A DNA stretch of 64,000 bases from Cytophagales bacterium UBA2561 (lineage in GTDB: Bacteria > Bacteroidota > Bacteroidia > Cytophagales > Thermoflexibacteraceae), in NCBI GenBank assembly GCA_002340355.1, contig DDLX01000045.1:1-64000 (forward strand), written 5' to 3'. A program made the position numbers and the translations under genes. Each line of letters begins with the position of its first letter. Positions within the stretch are counted from its first letter, which is position 1. A model generated the notes under the pieces. That model ran no database searches. It saw nothing but the letters and a program-made list of their open reading frames with translations, and had not been told where the DNA came from. Shown piece by piece: positions 55,035 to 63,153 of the stretch.

Positions 55035-55805
55035 TTACGAGTTAGCAAATAATTTTTGTGCATTTTCAGAGGTAATTTGAGCTACTTTTTCTAAAGAAAC
55101 CTCTTTTACATCAGCTACTTTTTGAGCAATTAAAGGAATGTAAGAAGTTTCATTTCGTTTGCCACGATACGGCTTTGGAGCAAGATATGGGCTATCCGTT
55201 TCTAAAATAAGATGTTGTAAATCAATATTTTCAATTACTTCTGCTACTCCTCCATTTTTGAAAGTTACTACTCCTCCAATTCCTAATTTGAAATTCATTG
55301 CGATCAATTTCTGGGCTTCTTCTTCTGTTCCCGTAAAACAATGTAAAACGCCAAATAAATTATCCTCTTTGAGTTCTTCCAAAAGGGCAATTGTTTGGGG
55401 CATAGCATTTCGGGAATGAATGACCAAAGGGATTTGATACTTTTTTGCAAGGTTTGCCTGAATTCGGAAGGCTTCTTTTTGTTGTTCTAAAAACGTTTTA
55501 TCCCAATACAAATCTAAACCCATTTCACCTACGGCAGTAAATTTTCGTTTTGCCAACCAATCTTCAACAATATAAAGTTCTTTTTCAAAATCTGCCTTGA
55601 CTGAACACGGATGTAATCCCATCATTGAAAAGCAATTTTTAGGATATTTTTCTTCAATTTCTAACATGCCATCAATAGATGTATGGTCAATGTTGGGCAT
55701 ATAAATTTTTTCAACCTTTGCTTCGAAGGTTCGTTCCAACATTTCGGGCAAATCGTTTCGAAATTTGGAAGAATAAATATGGGCGTGTGTATCAGCAAAT
55801 TTCAT
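55035..55805 (-). CDS. tatD: TatD-family metal-dependent hydrolase
   Basis: A 256-residue TIM-barrel metalloenzyme of the TatD DNase family. Metal ligands are present: H-x-H in FADTHAHIYS, E in AVGEMGLDLYWDK, H in PLVIHSRNA, H in VLHCFTG and D in LETDSPYLAPKP. The start at 55805 was chosen because the family begins MKFADTHAH; an upstream in-frame ATG adds 19 residues. TatD enzymes act as 3'-5' exonucleases in DNA repair or as D-aminoacyl hydrolases. Grouped with the GT2 gene. Confidence 0.92.
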   Translation of the reverse strand: MKFADTHAHIYSSKFRNDLPEMLERTFEAKVEKIYMPNIDHTSIDGMLEIEEKYPKNCFSMMGLHPCSVKADFEKELYIVEDWLAKRKFTAVGEMGLDLYWDKTFLEQQKEAFRIQANLAKKYQIPLVIHSRNAMPQTIALLEELKEDNLFGVLHCFTGTEEEAQKLIAMNFKLGIGGVVTFKNGGVAEVIENIDLQHLILETDSPYLAPKPYRGKRNETSYIPLIAQKVADVKEVSLEKVAQITSENAQKLFANS

Positions 55806-55904
55806 GTTTAGGCGTAATTGGGTCTCGTGAGATTTTAATAAATTGAAAACCTGCCCAATCATAAAACTAAGCAGGTCTAGATATAAATTTTTGAAAATTT
55901 AAAA

Positions 55905-56813
55905 TTATAAAACGTGTTTTTCGGCATGATAAGAAGACCGTACCAAAGGCGCAGATTCCACATAACGCAATCCCCGTCTTAGCCCTTCTTCTTTGTACTC
56001 AGCAAAAAGGTCGGGGTGAATATATTCGGCTACTTCAAGGTGCATTTTAGTCGGTTGCAAGTACTGCCCCAATGTTAAAACATCTACACCAGCTATCGCC
56101 AAATCATCCATTGCCTCAAAAACATCCTCTTTCGTTTCGCCTAAACCAAGCATAATTCCTGTCTTGGTTGTTTTTCCATAAACTTTGATTCGGCGTAATT
56201 CTTCAACACTTCGGGCATATTTTGCTTGTGGGCGAACTCTTCGATACAATCGTTTAACTGTTTCCACATTATGCGAAACAACCTCTTGCCCTCCCGAAAT
56301 CATACGTTCCAAAGCATCCCAATTTCCACGAGTATCGGGAATGAGGGTTTCAATAGTCGTTTTAGGCGATAATTCCTTGATAGCTCGTACTGTCTGATAC
56401 CAAATTTCAGCTCCTTTATCCTTGAGTTCATCTCGATTCACGGATGTAATTACGGCGTGTTTAACCTGCATTAATTTAACTGCTTCAGCTACTCGGCGAG
56501 GTTCATCCTTGTCGTATTCAGGGGGTCGTCCCGTAGCTACAGCACAAAAAGAGCAACTTCGGGTACAGACATTTCCCAAAATCATAAAGGTCGCTGTCCC
56601 TGCTCCCCAACATTCTCCCATATTTGGGCAATTCCCGCTCTCGCAAATGGTGTGTAATTTATGATTATCGACCAATTTACGGACTTTGGCATATTCTTTC
56701 CCAACAGGTAACTTGACTCTCAACCATTTAGGTTTTCGGATGCGAGTACGTATTTCCTTTTTTGGGGCAATTTTATTTTCTGGCTTATTCGCTAAAACAG
56801 GCAAGTCTATCAT
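55905..56813 (-). CDS. lipA: Lipoyl synthase
   Basis: A 302-residue radical-SAM enzyme that inserts sulphur into the octanoyl group to make lipoyl cofactor. The radical-SAM cluster is CTRSCSFC (CX3CX2C), and the auxiliary cluster is CESGNCPNMGEC (CX4CX5C), completed by the RSSY serine near the end (APLVRSSYHAE). NVCTRSCSFCAV and TKTGIMLGLGET are family-typical. lipB is not adjacent. It begins the group lipA-tatD-GT2. Confidence 0.96.
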   Translation of the reverse strand: MIDLPVLANKPENKIAPKKEIRTRIRKPKWLRVKLPVGKEYAKVRKLVDNHKLHTICESGNCPNMGECWGAGTATFMILGNVCTRSCSFCAVATGRPPEYDKDEPRRVAEAVKLMQVKHAVITSVNRDELKDKGAEIWYQTVRAIKELSPKTTIETLIPDTRGNWDALERMISGGQEVVSHNVETVKRLYRRVRPQAKYARSVEELRRIKVYGKTTKTGIMLGLGETKEDVFEAMDDLAIAGVDVLTLGQYLQPTKMHLEVAEYIHPDLFAEYKEEGLRRGLRYVESAPLVRSSYHAEKHVL

Positions 56814-56949
56814 CGAATTTTTGGGGTCTTTTTTAGGCTAAATAAAATGGAATTGAAAATACAAAAAACGTAATAAGAAACTGAAAGCAAAACTCAACAA
56901 TCAGTCGAAAAGTTTTCAATTTTCTTAGGAGCGACTTCAATGCCAAAAA

Positions 56950-56986
56950 CCTTTCTATTCTCGAACGAATTTTCGACATAGAAAGG
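56950..56986 (-). terminator. Terminator of rpsT
   Basis: CCTTTCTAT (56950-56958) pairs with ATAGAAAGG (56978-56986), with an inner TCGAA/TTCGA stem. On the minus strand it is followed by TTTTTGG. It lies 61 bases after the rpsT stop. Confidence 0.75.
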
Positions 56987-57046
56987 CTTTAAAGAGTTCA
57001 CTTCTTTAATTCAAAAAATGAACGAAAAATCCTAAAATCGCTTAGT

Positions 57047-57301
57047 TTAGCTTAACGAATTTACATGCTTGGCGAGTTTTGATTTTTTATTCGCCGCATT
57101 ATTTTTATGAATGATATTTTTCTTCGCTAATTTATCCAGCATCGAAGCAACTTTATTATAAAGTTCTTGCGCTTCATTTTTTTCGGTAGTTTCCCGTAAC
57201 TTTCGCATATAAGTTCGAGTTGATTTGAGTTGGTAACGATTAAGTTCCCGCTTTTTAGCACTAGACCGAATGCGTTTTTTTGTCGATTTATGATTTGCCA
57301 T
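57047..57301 (-). CDS. rpsT: 30S ribosomal protein S20
   Basis: An 84-residue basic protein with the S20 pattern: MANHKSTKKRIRSSAKKRELN at the start, STRTYMRKLRE, and the C-terminal KKNIIHKNNAANKKSKLAKHVN. Length is typical. It is transcribed alone. Confidence 0.95.
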   Translation of the reverse strand: MANHKSTKKRIRSSAKKRELNRYQLKSTRTYMRKLRETTEKNEAQELYNKVASMLDKLAKKNIIHKNNAANKKSKLAKHVNSLS

Positions 57302-57586
57302 TTTACTAAAAAATGTATTTGCTTAAACGAAATTTGAACTGAGAAGTGTCTAGCAGTTGCTTGGTTATCAGATAATATTATTTCAGATTTGTCTGATTTT
57401 TTTGACACATTCCTGTATTTGGGTCTGCAAAAGTCAGAAAAAAAAGCGACAAGACCAAGAAATTTCCATAAATTTCATATTTAATGTGTTTCCAATTGTT
57501 GGACTGTTTGTTTTTGATTATACTCGTGCTTTGTCAATTTTATCTATCTTTATATTATCCAAATACATTCAAACTTAATTACGATT

Positions 57587-57961
57587 ATGGGACTATTTCA
57601 AGGATTAATGGGTAATGCCTCTGAAGTATCTATTGACGATATAATTGAAGAATTTGCCCCAATGTTTATTGAAGATGAAGAGGTGGAAAAGGCATTCAAA
57701 GTAATCCGAGATATGTTTATTTTCACGAATAAACGATTACTTTTAATTGATAAACAGGGACTAACAGGGTCAAAGACGGAATACTTATCTATTCCCTATA
57801 AAAATATTCGTTTGTTTTCAAGGGAGAGTGCAGGTTTTTTGGATGAAGACGCTGAACTCAAAATATGGGTAGCGGGATTATCAACACCCATCGAAAAATC
57901 CTTTGGTTCAAACTCTAGTATTCAGGAGGTTTACCAAATTTTAAGTAAGTATGTACTTTAA
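57587..57961 (+). CDS. Bacterial PH-domain protein
   Basis: A 124-residue protein with the bPH fold that is widely found in Bacteroidota: GLFQGLMGNASEVSIDDI at the start, FKVIRDMFIFTNKRLLLID, KTEYLSIPYKNIRLFSRESA and LKIWVAGLSTPIEKSFG. Relatives occur alone or in stress-related membrane contexts. There is no membrane helix. Function is unknown; the fold call is from the strand pattern. Confidence 0.85.
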   Translation: MGLFQGLMGNASEVSIDDIIEEFAPMFIEDEEVEKAFKVIRDMFIFTNKRLLLIDKQGLTGSKTEYLSIPYKNIRLFSRESAGFLDEDAELKIWVAGLSTPIEKSFGSNSSIQEVYQILSKYVL

Positions 57962-58081
57962 TGGTGTTAACGGATTCCTTAAATTCTAAGTAACAACTGA
58001 TTATCAATACTTTTATTTATACAAACTTGATGATCAGTTTCTATTTATTTAAAGTCATAAACGTGAAAAACTGCTAGATTT

Positions 58082-59278
58082 ATGTCTAAACTTCAACCTA
58101 TCGTATGGCAGTTATTGGCTTTATACATAATTATTATCATGACCTTAATCCTTAGAATTCATGTTGAAGCTACAGGCTACACTAGTCCTGATTCACATTT
58201 TTATTTACGCGCCACAGAAAACTATCTGAACAACAAGGGTTTTGTTATTCCTTCTGAATATCCTTTCAATGATGATTCGCCTGAATCGTTTATGGCAACT
58301 TGGGCAATTGGTTATCCTTCTTACATTAGCCTTATAAGCAAACTAACAGGCGGATCTGTTTTTTGGTCTTCCAAAATAACTAATTGTATTTTTTTAGCCT
58401 TCATTTTCATTTTGTTGTATCGTTGGTATGGTGTAAATAGTTTTTTTCCTGCTTTATATTTTTGTTCCTTCAGTAAATTGGAAATCTACTCCTATACATG
58501 GTCAGAAGGTACATTTTTATTTTTTTTATTATGGTTTTTATTTTTATTAGAACATATTTTAGAAAACAAAAGCATCTCTCTTTTTAAGATTATTTTACTG
58601 ATTTTCAGCTTAATAAGTTTAGTTTGGATTCGATATGCAGGATTAATTTATTTTTTTTATACTACGATTATTTTTATTATCTTACTAACACAACAAAAGT
58701 ATCAAAAAGTAATAATCTTATTTGTCATTTTATTGATTTCGAGTAGTTTAGTTCTGATTTATTTATGGTATAACTATTATCATACAGGTGGTTTTTTTGG
58801 CGAACAACCTCGAATTTTTCCTGAGATGGAATCATGGATAGATTATTTGACCTTATTCGCAAAAGGTTTTTTTAATGAGTTATTTATTATTCGTTATTTT
58901 TATGGAAAATTAGATATATTATTTTTTGGATTACTTTTCATACAATTGAGAGTTATATATCTTATTATCAGTACTTATCCTATAGTTCATTACGAATTAC
59001 TAAATACTACAAAAAATAAATTACTAGTGTCATGTGGATTATTTTATTTGATTTTTATATTTATACTCAGAAAATTATCTCCTTTTGATGCTTTTGACTA
59101 TCGAATATTAGCTCCTTTCTCAACCCCGATTTATATAGCAACACTTGCTCATTTACAAGATATAATTCACAACAAAAAACTAAAAACCACTATAATCATT
59201 TTTTTTATCTTATCTTTACTAATGAATCTTCCTAAAAAAGTCATTTTACAGTGGATAGTTTCACAAGTTATATCTTAA
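58082..59278 (+). CDS. Polytopic GT-C-like membrane protein
   Basis: A 398-residue protein with about ten membrane helices and a GT-C-like first loop: TGYTSPDSHFYLRATENYL, where the aspartate is in the position of the catalytic D of membrane glycosyl- and mannosyltransferases. Later helices (VIILFVILLISSSLVLIYLWY, LFFGLLFIQLRVIYLIIS) show no motif I can name. Fast-evolving, AT-rich and isolated, it may be horizontally acquired. The substrate is not readable. Confidence 0.6.
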   Translation: MSKLQPIVWQLLALYIIIIMTLILRIHVEATGYTSPDSHFYLRATENYLNNKGFVIPSEYPFNDDSPESFMATWAIGYPSYISLISKLTGGSVFWSSKITNCIFLAFIFILLYRWYGVNSFFPALYFCSFSKLEIYSYTWSEGTFLFFLLWFLFLLEHILENKSISLFKIILLIFSLISLVWIRYAGLIYFFYTTIIFIILLTQQKYQKVIILFVILLISSSLVLIYLWYNYYHTGGFFGEQPRIFPEMESWIDYLTLFAKGFFNELFIIRYFYGKLDILFFGLLFIQLRVIYLIISTYPIVHYELLNTTKNKLLVSCGLFYLIFIFILRKLSPFDAFDYRILAPFSTPIYIATLAHLQDIIHNKKLKTTIIIFFILSLLMNLPKKVILQWIVSQVIS

Positions 59279-59416
59279 TTAACTACTGAATTTATTTAAA
59301 AAACTACTCTATATATCATTATTATAATTATGTCCATTTTCTTTGTCCTAGGTCTATCATATTATTTACCTATGTTGATTTTAAGTTTAGAATAATATTT
59401 TTTAGAGTCAGATATA

Positions 59417-59626
59417 TTAAAAACTACCACAAGAAACATATTCTACCTTAGATAAATATTCCTTATTCTGATATAAGAAATATCCATCACTAACGGAATT
59501 GTAATAGCTATAATAAGTAATTAAATTGTATAAATATTTTCTATCTTCAAACATAAAACTTAGAAATTTATAGTCAATAATTAATCTCAAAACACTAGTA
59601 GTACTATAAAATATTTATAATCAATA
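59417..59626 (-). pseudogene. Possible relic of a small protein
   Basis: On the minus strand an open stretch of about 68 codons ends at a TAA at 59417. From an ATG at 59554 it reads MFEDRKYLYNLITYYSYYNS, then GYFLYQNKEYLSKVEYVSC. Open length and Tyr-rich, codon-like composition are unusual for such AT-rich sequence. No homologue is recognised. It may be a C-terminal fragment or chance. Confidence 0.2.
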
Positions 59627-59705
59627 TATTAGTAGAAAAAAATCTATGATTCAGGGTAGAAAAAAAGTTTTTTTATAAATTTTTTATTTTTTTTTCGGTG
59701 TTTTC

Positions 59706-59736
59706 TTGTGAGAACCAAAAATTTGTTGTTCTTTTG
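59706..59736 (+). promoter_or_regulatory. Promoter of the tRNA-tuf cluster
   Basis: TTG at 59706-59708, 20 bases, then TTCTTTTG at 59729-59736 (one base off consensus), 46 bases before tRNA-Tyr. A second -7-like TATCTTTG at 59924-59931 lies before tRNA-Gly. Confidence 0.5.
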
Positions 59737-59781
59737 CACCCGCAAACAAGGCAGAAGATGCTTGTTTAAGTAACAAAATAA

Positions 59782-59862
59782 GGGGAGATTCCAGAGCGGT
59801 CAAATGGGACGGACTGTAAATCCGTTGCTTCGGCTTCGCAGGTTCGAATCCTGCTCTCCCCA
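59782..59862 (+). tRNA. tRNA-Tyr(GTA)
   Basis: An 81-base type II tRNA with a long variable arm. The acceptor GGGGAGA pairs with TCTCCCC, discriminator A, anticodon GTA at 59816-59818, T arm GGTTCGAATCC. First of three tRNA genes before tuf. Confidence 0.96.
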
Positions 59863-59963
59863 CTCAAAACAGTATTAGATAATTTTTTGTAAGTTGTTTT
59901 TAGTACGTTTTAATTTTTTTACATATCTTTGAACATTCGTTCATTTTTAGCTTAATTTAATAA

Positions 59964-60036
59964 GCGGGAGTAGCTCAGTTGGTAGAGCGGCAGCCTTCCA
60001 AGCTGCAGGTCGCGGGTTCGAGCCTCGTCTCCCGCT
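59964..60036 (+). tRNA. tRNA-Gly(TCC)
   Basis: A 73-base cloverleaf: acceptor GCGGGAG/CTCCCGC, D arm TAGCTCAGTTGG, anticodon TCC at 59997-59999, T arm GGGTTCGAGCC, discriminator T. Confidence 0.96.
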
Positions 60037-60089
60037 CTTTTTTTATCTAAAATCGTGATTATTGTAAAGTTCTGCTGTACTTGCAATAA

Positions 60090-60161
60090 GCCGACGTAGC
60101 TCAGGGGTAGAGCGTTTCCTTGGTAAGGAAGAGGTCGTGGGTTCAATTCCCATCGTTGGCT
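60090..60161 (+). tRNA. tRNA-Thr(GGT)
   Basis: A 72-base cloverleaf: acceptor GCCGACG/CGTTGGC with one G-U, anticodon GGT at 60122-60124, T arm GGGTTCAATTCC, discriminator T. It lies 61 bases before tuf, as in the tyr-gly-thr-tuf arrangement of many bacteria. Confidence 0.96.
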
Positions 60162-60222
60162 CTATTCCTGGGATGCTGGACTGGTTTTATAACATAGTTT
60201 GAGAATCTAATTTTTTGTAGTA

Positions 60223-61404
60223 ATGGCTAAAGAAACCTTTGACCGTTCAAAACCACACTTGAACATAGGCACTATCGGTCACGTTGACCACGGTAAGACT
60301 ACTTTGACCGCCGCTATTTCGAAAGTATTGGCGGAGAAAGGATTAGCAGAAATGCGTGACTTTTCTTCGATTGACAATGCTCCTGAAGAAAAAGAACGTG
60401 GGATTACTATCAACACTTCGCACGTAGAATACCAAACTTCTAATCGTCACTACGCTCACGTAGATTGTCCTGGACACGCTGATTATGTAAAAAACATGGT
60501 AACAGGTGCTGCTCAGATGGACGGTGCGATTCTTGTAGTAGCTGCAACAGATGGCGCAATGCCTCAAACTAAAGAGCATATCCTATTAGCTCGTCAAGTT
60601 GGCGTTCCTGCAATTGTTGTTTTCCTTAATAAAGCCGATATGGTAGATGATGAGGAAATGTTAGAACTCGTGGAAATGGAAGTTTCAGAAGAGCTCGAAG
60701 CTCGAGGATATGAAGACTGTCCTATCATTACAGGTTCTGCTTTAGGTGCTTTAAATGGTGAAGCAGAATGGGTGGCTACAGTAGAAGAGTTAATGGAAAA
60801 TGTAGATGAGCATATTCCTATTCCAGAACGTGATACTGAGAAAGACTTCTTGATGCCAATTGAGGACGTATTCTCAATTACAGGTCGTGGTACGGTAGCA
60901 ACTGGTCGAATTGAGAAAGGTATCATCAACTCAGGAGATGCTGTTGAAATCATCGGTATGGGTGCTGAGAAGTTAACTTCTACTATTACAGGGGTAGAAA
61001 TGTTCCGTAAGATTCTTGACCGAGGTGAGGCAGGTGATAACGTTGGTTTGTTACTTCGAGGTATTGACAAAGAAGCTATCCGAAGAGGAATGGTAATTTG
61101 TAAACCTGGTTCTGTAACTCCACACACTGAATTTACAGCAGAAGTTTACGTATTATCAAAAGAAGAAGGCGGACGACATACACCATTCTTTAAAGGATAC
61201 AATCCTCAGTTCTATTTCCGAACTACTGATGTAACTGGTACTATTGATTTGCCTGAAAATGTAGAAATGGTTATGCCTGGTGATAACATTACAATTACTG
61301 TTAAGTTGCAGAAGGAAATTGCCATGGAAGATGGTTTACGATTTGCAATTCGAGAAGGTGGTCGTACTGTTGGTGCAGGGCAAGTAACTAAAATCTTGAA
61401 ATAA
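60223..61404 (+). CDS. tuf: Elongation factor Tu
   Basis: A 393-residue GTPase that brings aminoacyl-tRNA to the ribosome. All G motifs are intact: GHVDHGKTT (G1), RGITIN (G2), DCPGHADYVKNM (G3), NKADMVD (G4) and GSAL (G5). Domains 2 and 3 follow with IEDVFSITGRGTVATGRIE and PFFKGYNPQFYFRTTDVTG. The C-terminus has REGGRTVGAGQVTKI. Codon use is more G/C-third than the neighbours, as expected for a highly expressed gene. Terminator at 61426-61457. The usual following tRNA-Trp-secE-nusG block is not downstream. Confidence 0.99.
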   Translation: MAKETFDRSKPHLNIGTIGHVDHGKTTLTAAISKVLAEKGLAEMRDFSSIDNAPEEKERGITINTSHVEYQTSNRHYAHVDCPGHADYVKNMVTGAAQMDGAILVVAATDGAMPQTKEHILLARQVGVPAIVVFLNKADMVDDEEMLELVEMEVSEELEARGYEDCPIITGSALGALNGEAEWVATVEELMENVDEHIPIPERDTEKDFLMPIEDVFSITGRGTVATGRIEKGIINSGDAVEIIGMGAEKLTSTITGVEMFRKILDRGEAGDNVGLLLRGIDKEAIRRGMVICKPGSVTPHTEFTAEVYVLSKEEGGRHTPFFKGYNPQFYFRTTDVTGTIDLPENVEMVMPGDNITITVKLQKEIAMEDGLRFAIREGGRTVGAGQVTKILK

Positions 61405-61425
61405 GAATTACTCTCTCTGATATAT

Positions 61426-61457
61426 AAAAAAACCTATCTTTTCAGATAGGTTTTTTT
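61426..61457. terminator. Terminator between tuf and the polyprenyl synthase
   Basis: AAAAAAACCTATCT (61426-61439) and its exact complement (61444-61457) form a 14-bp stem with a TTTC loop and T7. It serves the convergent genes on both sides. Confidence 0.92.
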
Positions 61458-61464
61458 ATTTAGT

Positions 61465-62442
61465 TTATTTCTGGCGTTGCATAATCATTTGAGCAAATTC
61501 GGTCAAGAGAATTCGCTTTTCAGGAGCAAGAGTCATTTTTTCTAAACAAGTAAATGCTTTATCAAAATACGATTGTATTTTTTGCTCAGTTACCTCTTTG
61601 ATTCCAAGTTGATTATAAATTTGTGTTACTATTTCGACCTTTTCGGATGGATTAAAAGTGGTTAAGCTCAGCCATTTCTCCAATTCAATCTTCAAGTTCC
61701 CTTCGGCTCGTTTTTGAGCATTAATTAACAAAAACGTCTTTTTATTGGAAATAATATCACCGCCAACTTGCTTCCCAAAAGTTTCTGTCTCCCCATACAC
61801 ATCCAAAAAATCATCCTTAATCTGAAAACCCAATCCCATCGCAATTCCAAAATCACGAATAAGTATTTCATTTTCTAAATCTGCTCCTGCTAATATTGCA
61901 CCAGTTTGTAAAGCAAATCCTAATAGCACAGAAGTTTTTTGTCGAATCATATCTAAATAATCAGCTTCTGAAACCTCTTCTTGTGTTTCAAAGTTCATAT
62001 CTTTCTGTTGCCCCTCACAAACTTCTGTGGCACATTGATTAAATAGAGTAAAAACTTTCTTAAAATATTGACTTTCAACATCTGCAAATAGCTCATATGC
62101 CTTGACCAGCATTACGTCTCCTGATAAAATAGCCGTATTTGCATCCCACTTTTCATGAACCGTTACCTTGCCTCTTCGTAAAGGAGCATTATCCATGATG
62201 TCATCATGCATCAATGTAAAATTATGAAAAACTTCAACCCCGACAGCAGGAGTAACAACTCTTTCCCAATCATCTTGGAAAGTATAGTAGCCTAAAATTG
62301 TCAGTAATGGACGTATTCTTTTCCCTCCCAATTGCATTAAATAGCGAAGTGGCTCATAAAGTTCAGGGGGATTTTCACCAAAGTATAAAGAGTTGATTTT
62401 CTGTTCAATTTGTGTAGTTACGGTAGGAAAATATAGAGCCAT
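61465..62442 (-). CDS. Polyprenyl diphosphate synthase (trans-type, GGPP-like)
   Basis: A 325-residue prenyl elongase. Both Asp-rich motifs are intact: DDIMD in NFTLMHDDIMDNAPLRRG and DDFLD in QIKDDFLDVYGE. GGKRIRPLLTI and the lysine-containing KKTFLLINA are also present. The DDxxD (not DDxxxxD) spacing and a phenylalanine five residues before the first motif are features of short- to medium-chain (GGPP-type) enzymes. It probably supplies quinone, carotenoid or lipid prenyl chains. purN and a UbiA prenyltransferase lie upstream on the same strand. Confidence 0.9.
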   Translation of the reverse strand: MALYFPTVTTQIEQKINSLYFGENPPELYEPLRYLMQLGGKRIRPLLTILGYYTFQDDWERVVTPAVGVEVFHNFTLMHDDIMDNAPLRRGKVTVHEKWDANTAILSGDVMLVKAYELFADVESQYFKKVFTLFNQCATEVCEGQQKDMNFETQEEVSEADYLDMIRQKTSVLLGFALQTGAILAGADLENEILIRDFGIAMGLGFQIKDDFLDVYGETETFGKQVGGDIISNKKTFLLINAQKRAEGNLKIELEKWLSLTTFNPSEKVEIVTQIYNQLGIKEVTEQKIQSYFDKAFTCLEKMTLAPEKRILLTEFAQMIMQRQK

Positions 62443-62518
62443 AAACGAGGTAATTTGATTAAGGTTAGTTGAGTCACTTTGATAAAATTTAAAACTTTAT
62501 CAAAGTGATGTTATTTTT

Positions 62519-63124
62519 TTATAAAAAAACGTGATAATGCTCTACCTTTTCACCTAGTAATAATTTCTCAATAACTTTCGGATAGTGAGCATGTTCTAAA
62601 ATATGTACACGACGAGCAATTGTTTTGGGAGTATCATCAAAGATAACAGGACAAGCAGCTTGAAAAATGATTTCACCATCATCATAATCCTCATTTACGT
62701 AATGAATTGTCATGCCTGTTTTCGCTTCATCAAATCGCTTGATAGCTTGGTGAACTTTCATACCATACATCCCTTTTCCACCATATTTTGGTAATAAGGA
62801 GGGATGAATATTAACCACTCGCTGAGGATAAGTTTCTATGATATGTTTAGGCATTAACCACAAAAATCCTGCTAATACAATAAATGTAACCCCTTCATTT
62901 TTAAGTTGTTGTAGAACTTCATTAGTTTCAGAAAATGCCTTTCTTGAAAAAACATGAACTTTCACACCAAGGTCTTCGGCTTTGTCCAGTACGGGTACAT
63001 GGGTTTTATTTGACCACACTGAACACTCTATTTGCTTAGGATATTTTTCTTGGAAATAAGTAATGATTCGAACGGCATTTGTTCCGTTCCCAGAGGCGAA
63101 AATAGCGATCTTATGATTTTCCAC
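62519..63124 (-). CDS. purN: Phosphoribosylglycinamide formyltransferase
   Basis: A 201-residue folate-dependent enzyme of purine synthesis (GAR to FGAR). The glycine-rich N-terminal ASGNGTNAVRI, the catalytic NIHPSLLPKYGG and H and D in TIHYVNEDYDDGEIIFQ are present. Length is normal. It lies between the UbiA gene (29 bases) and the polyprenyl synthase. Confidence 0.95.
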   Translation of the reverse strand: MENHKIAIFASGNGTNAVRIITYFQEKYPKQIECSVWSNKTHVPVLDKAEDLGVKVHVFSRKAFSETNEVLQQLKNEGVTFIVLAGFLWLMPKHIIETYPQRVVNIHPSLLPKYGGKGMYGMKVHQAIKRFDEAKTGMTIHYVNEDYDDGEIIFQAACPVIFDDTPKTIARRVHILEHAHYPKVIEKLLLGEKVEHYHVFL

Positions 63125-63153
63125 AGTAATTTGAGTTTGTTTCTAAGATAATT

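Larger units (their letters stand above)
59279..59781. other. AT-rich gap before the tRNA cluster
   Basis: Very AT-rich interval, with a possible protein relic on the minus strand at 59417-59626 and the tRNA cluster promoter at 59706-59736. Nothing else was recognised. Confidence 0.45.

Noticed and set aside
60594..61127. A 177-residue frame antisense to tuf
   Set aside because: It mirrors the codon bias of a highly expressed gene; Ser-rich and without family features.
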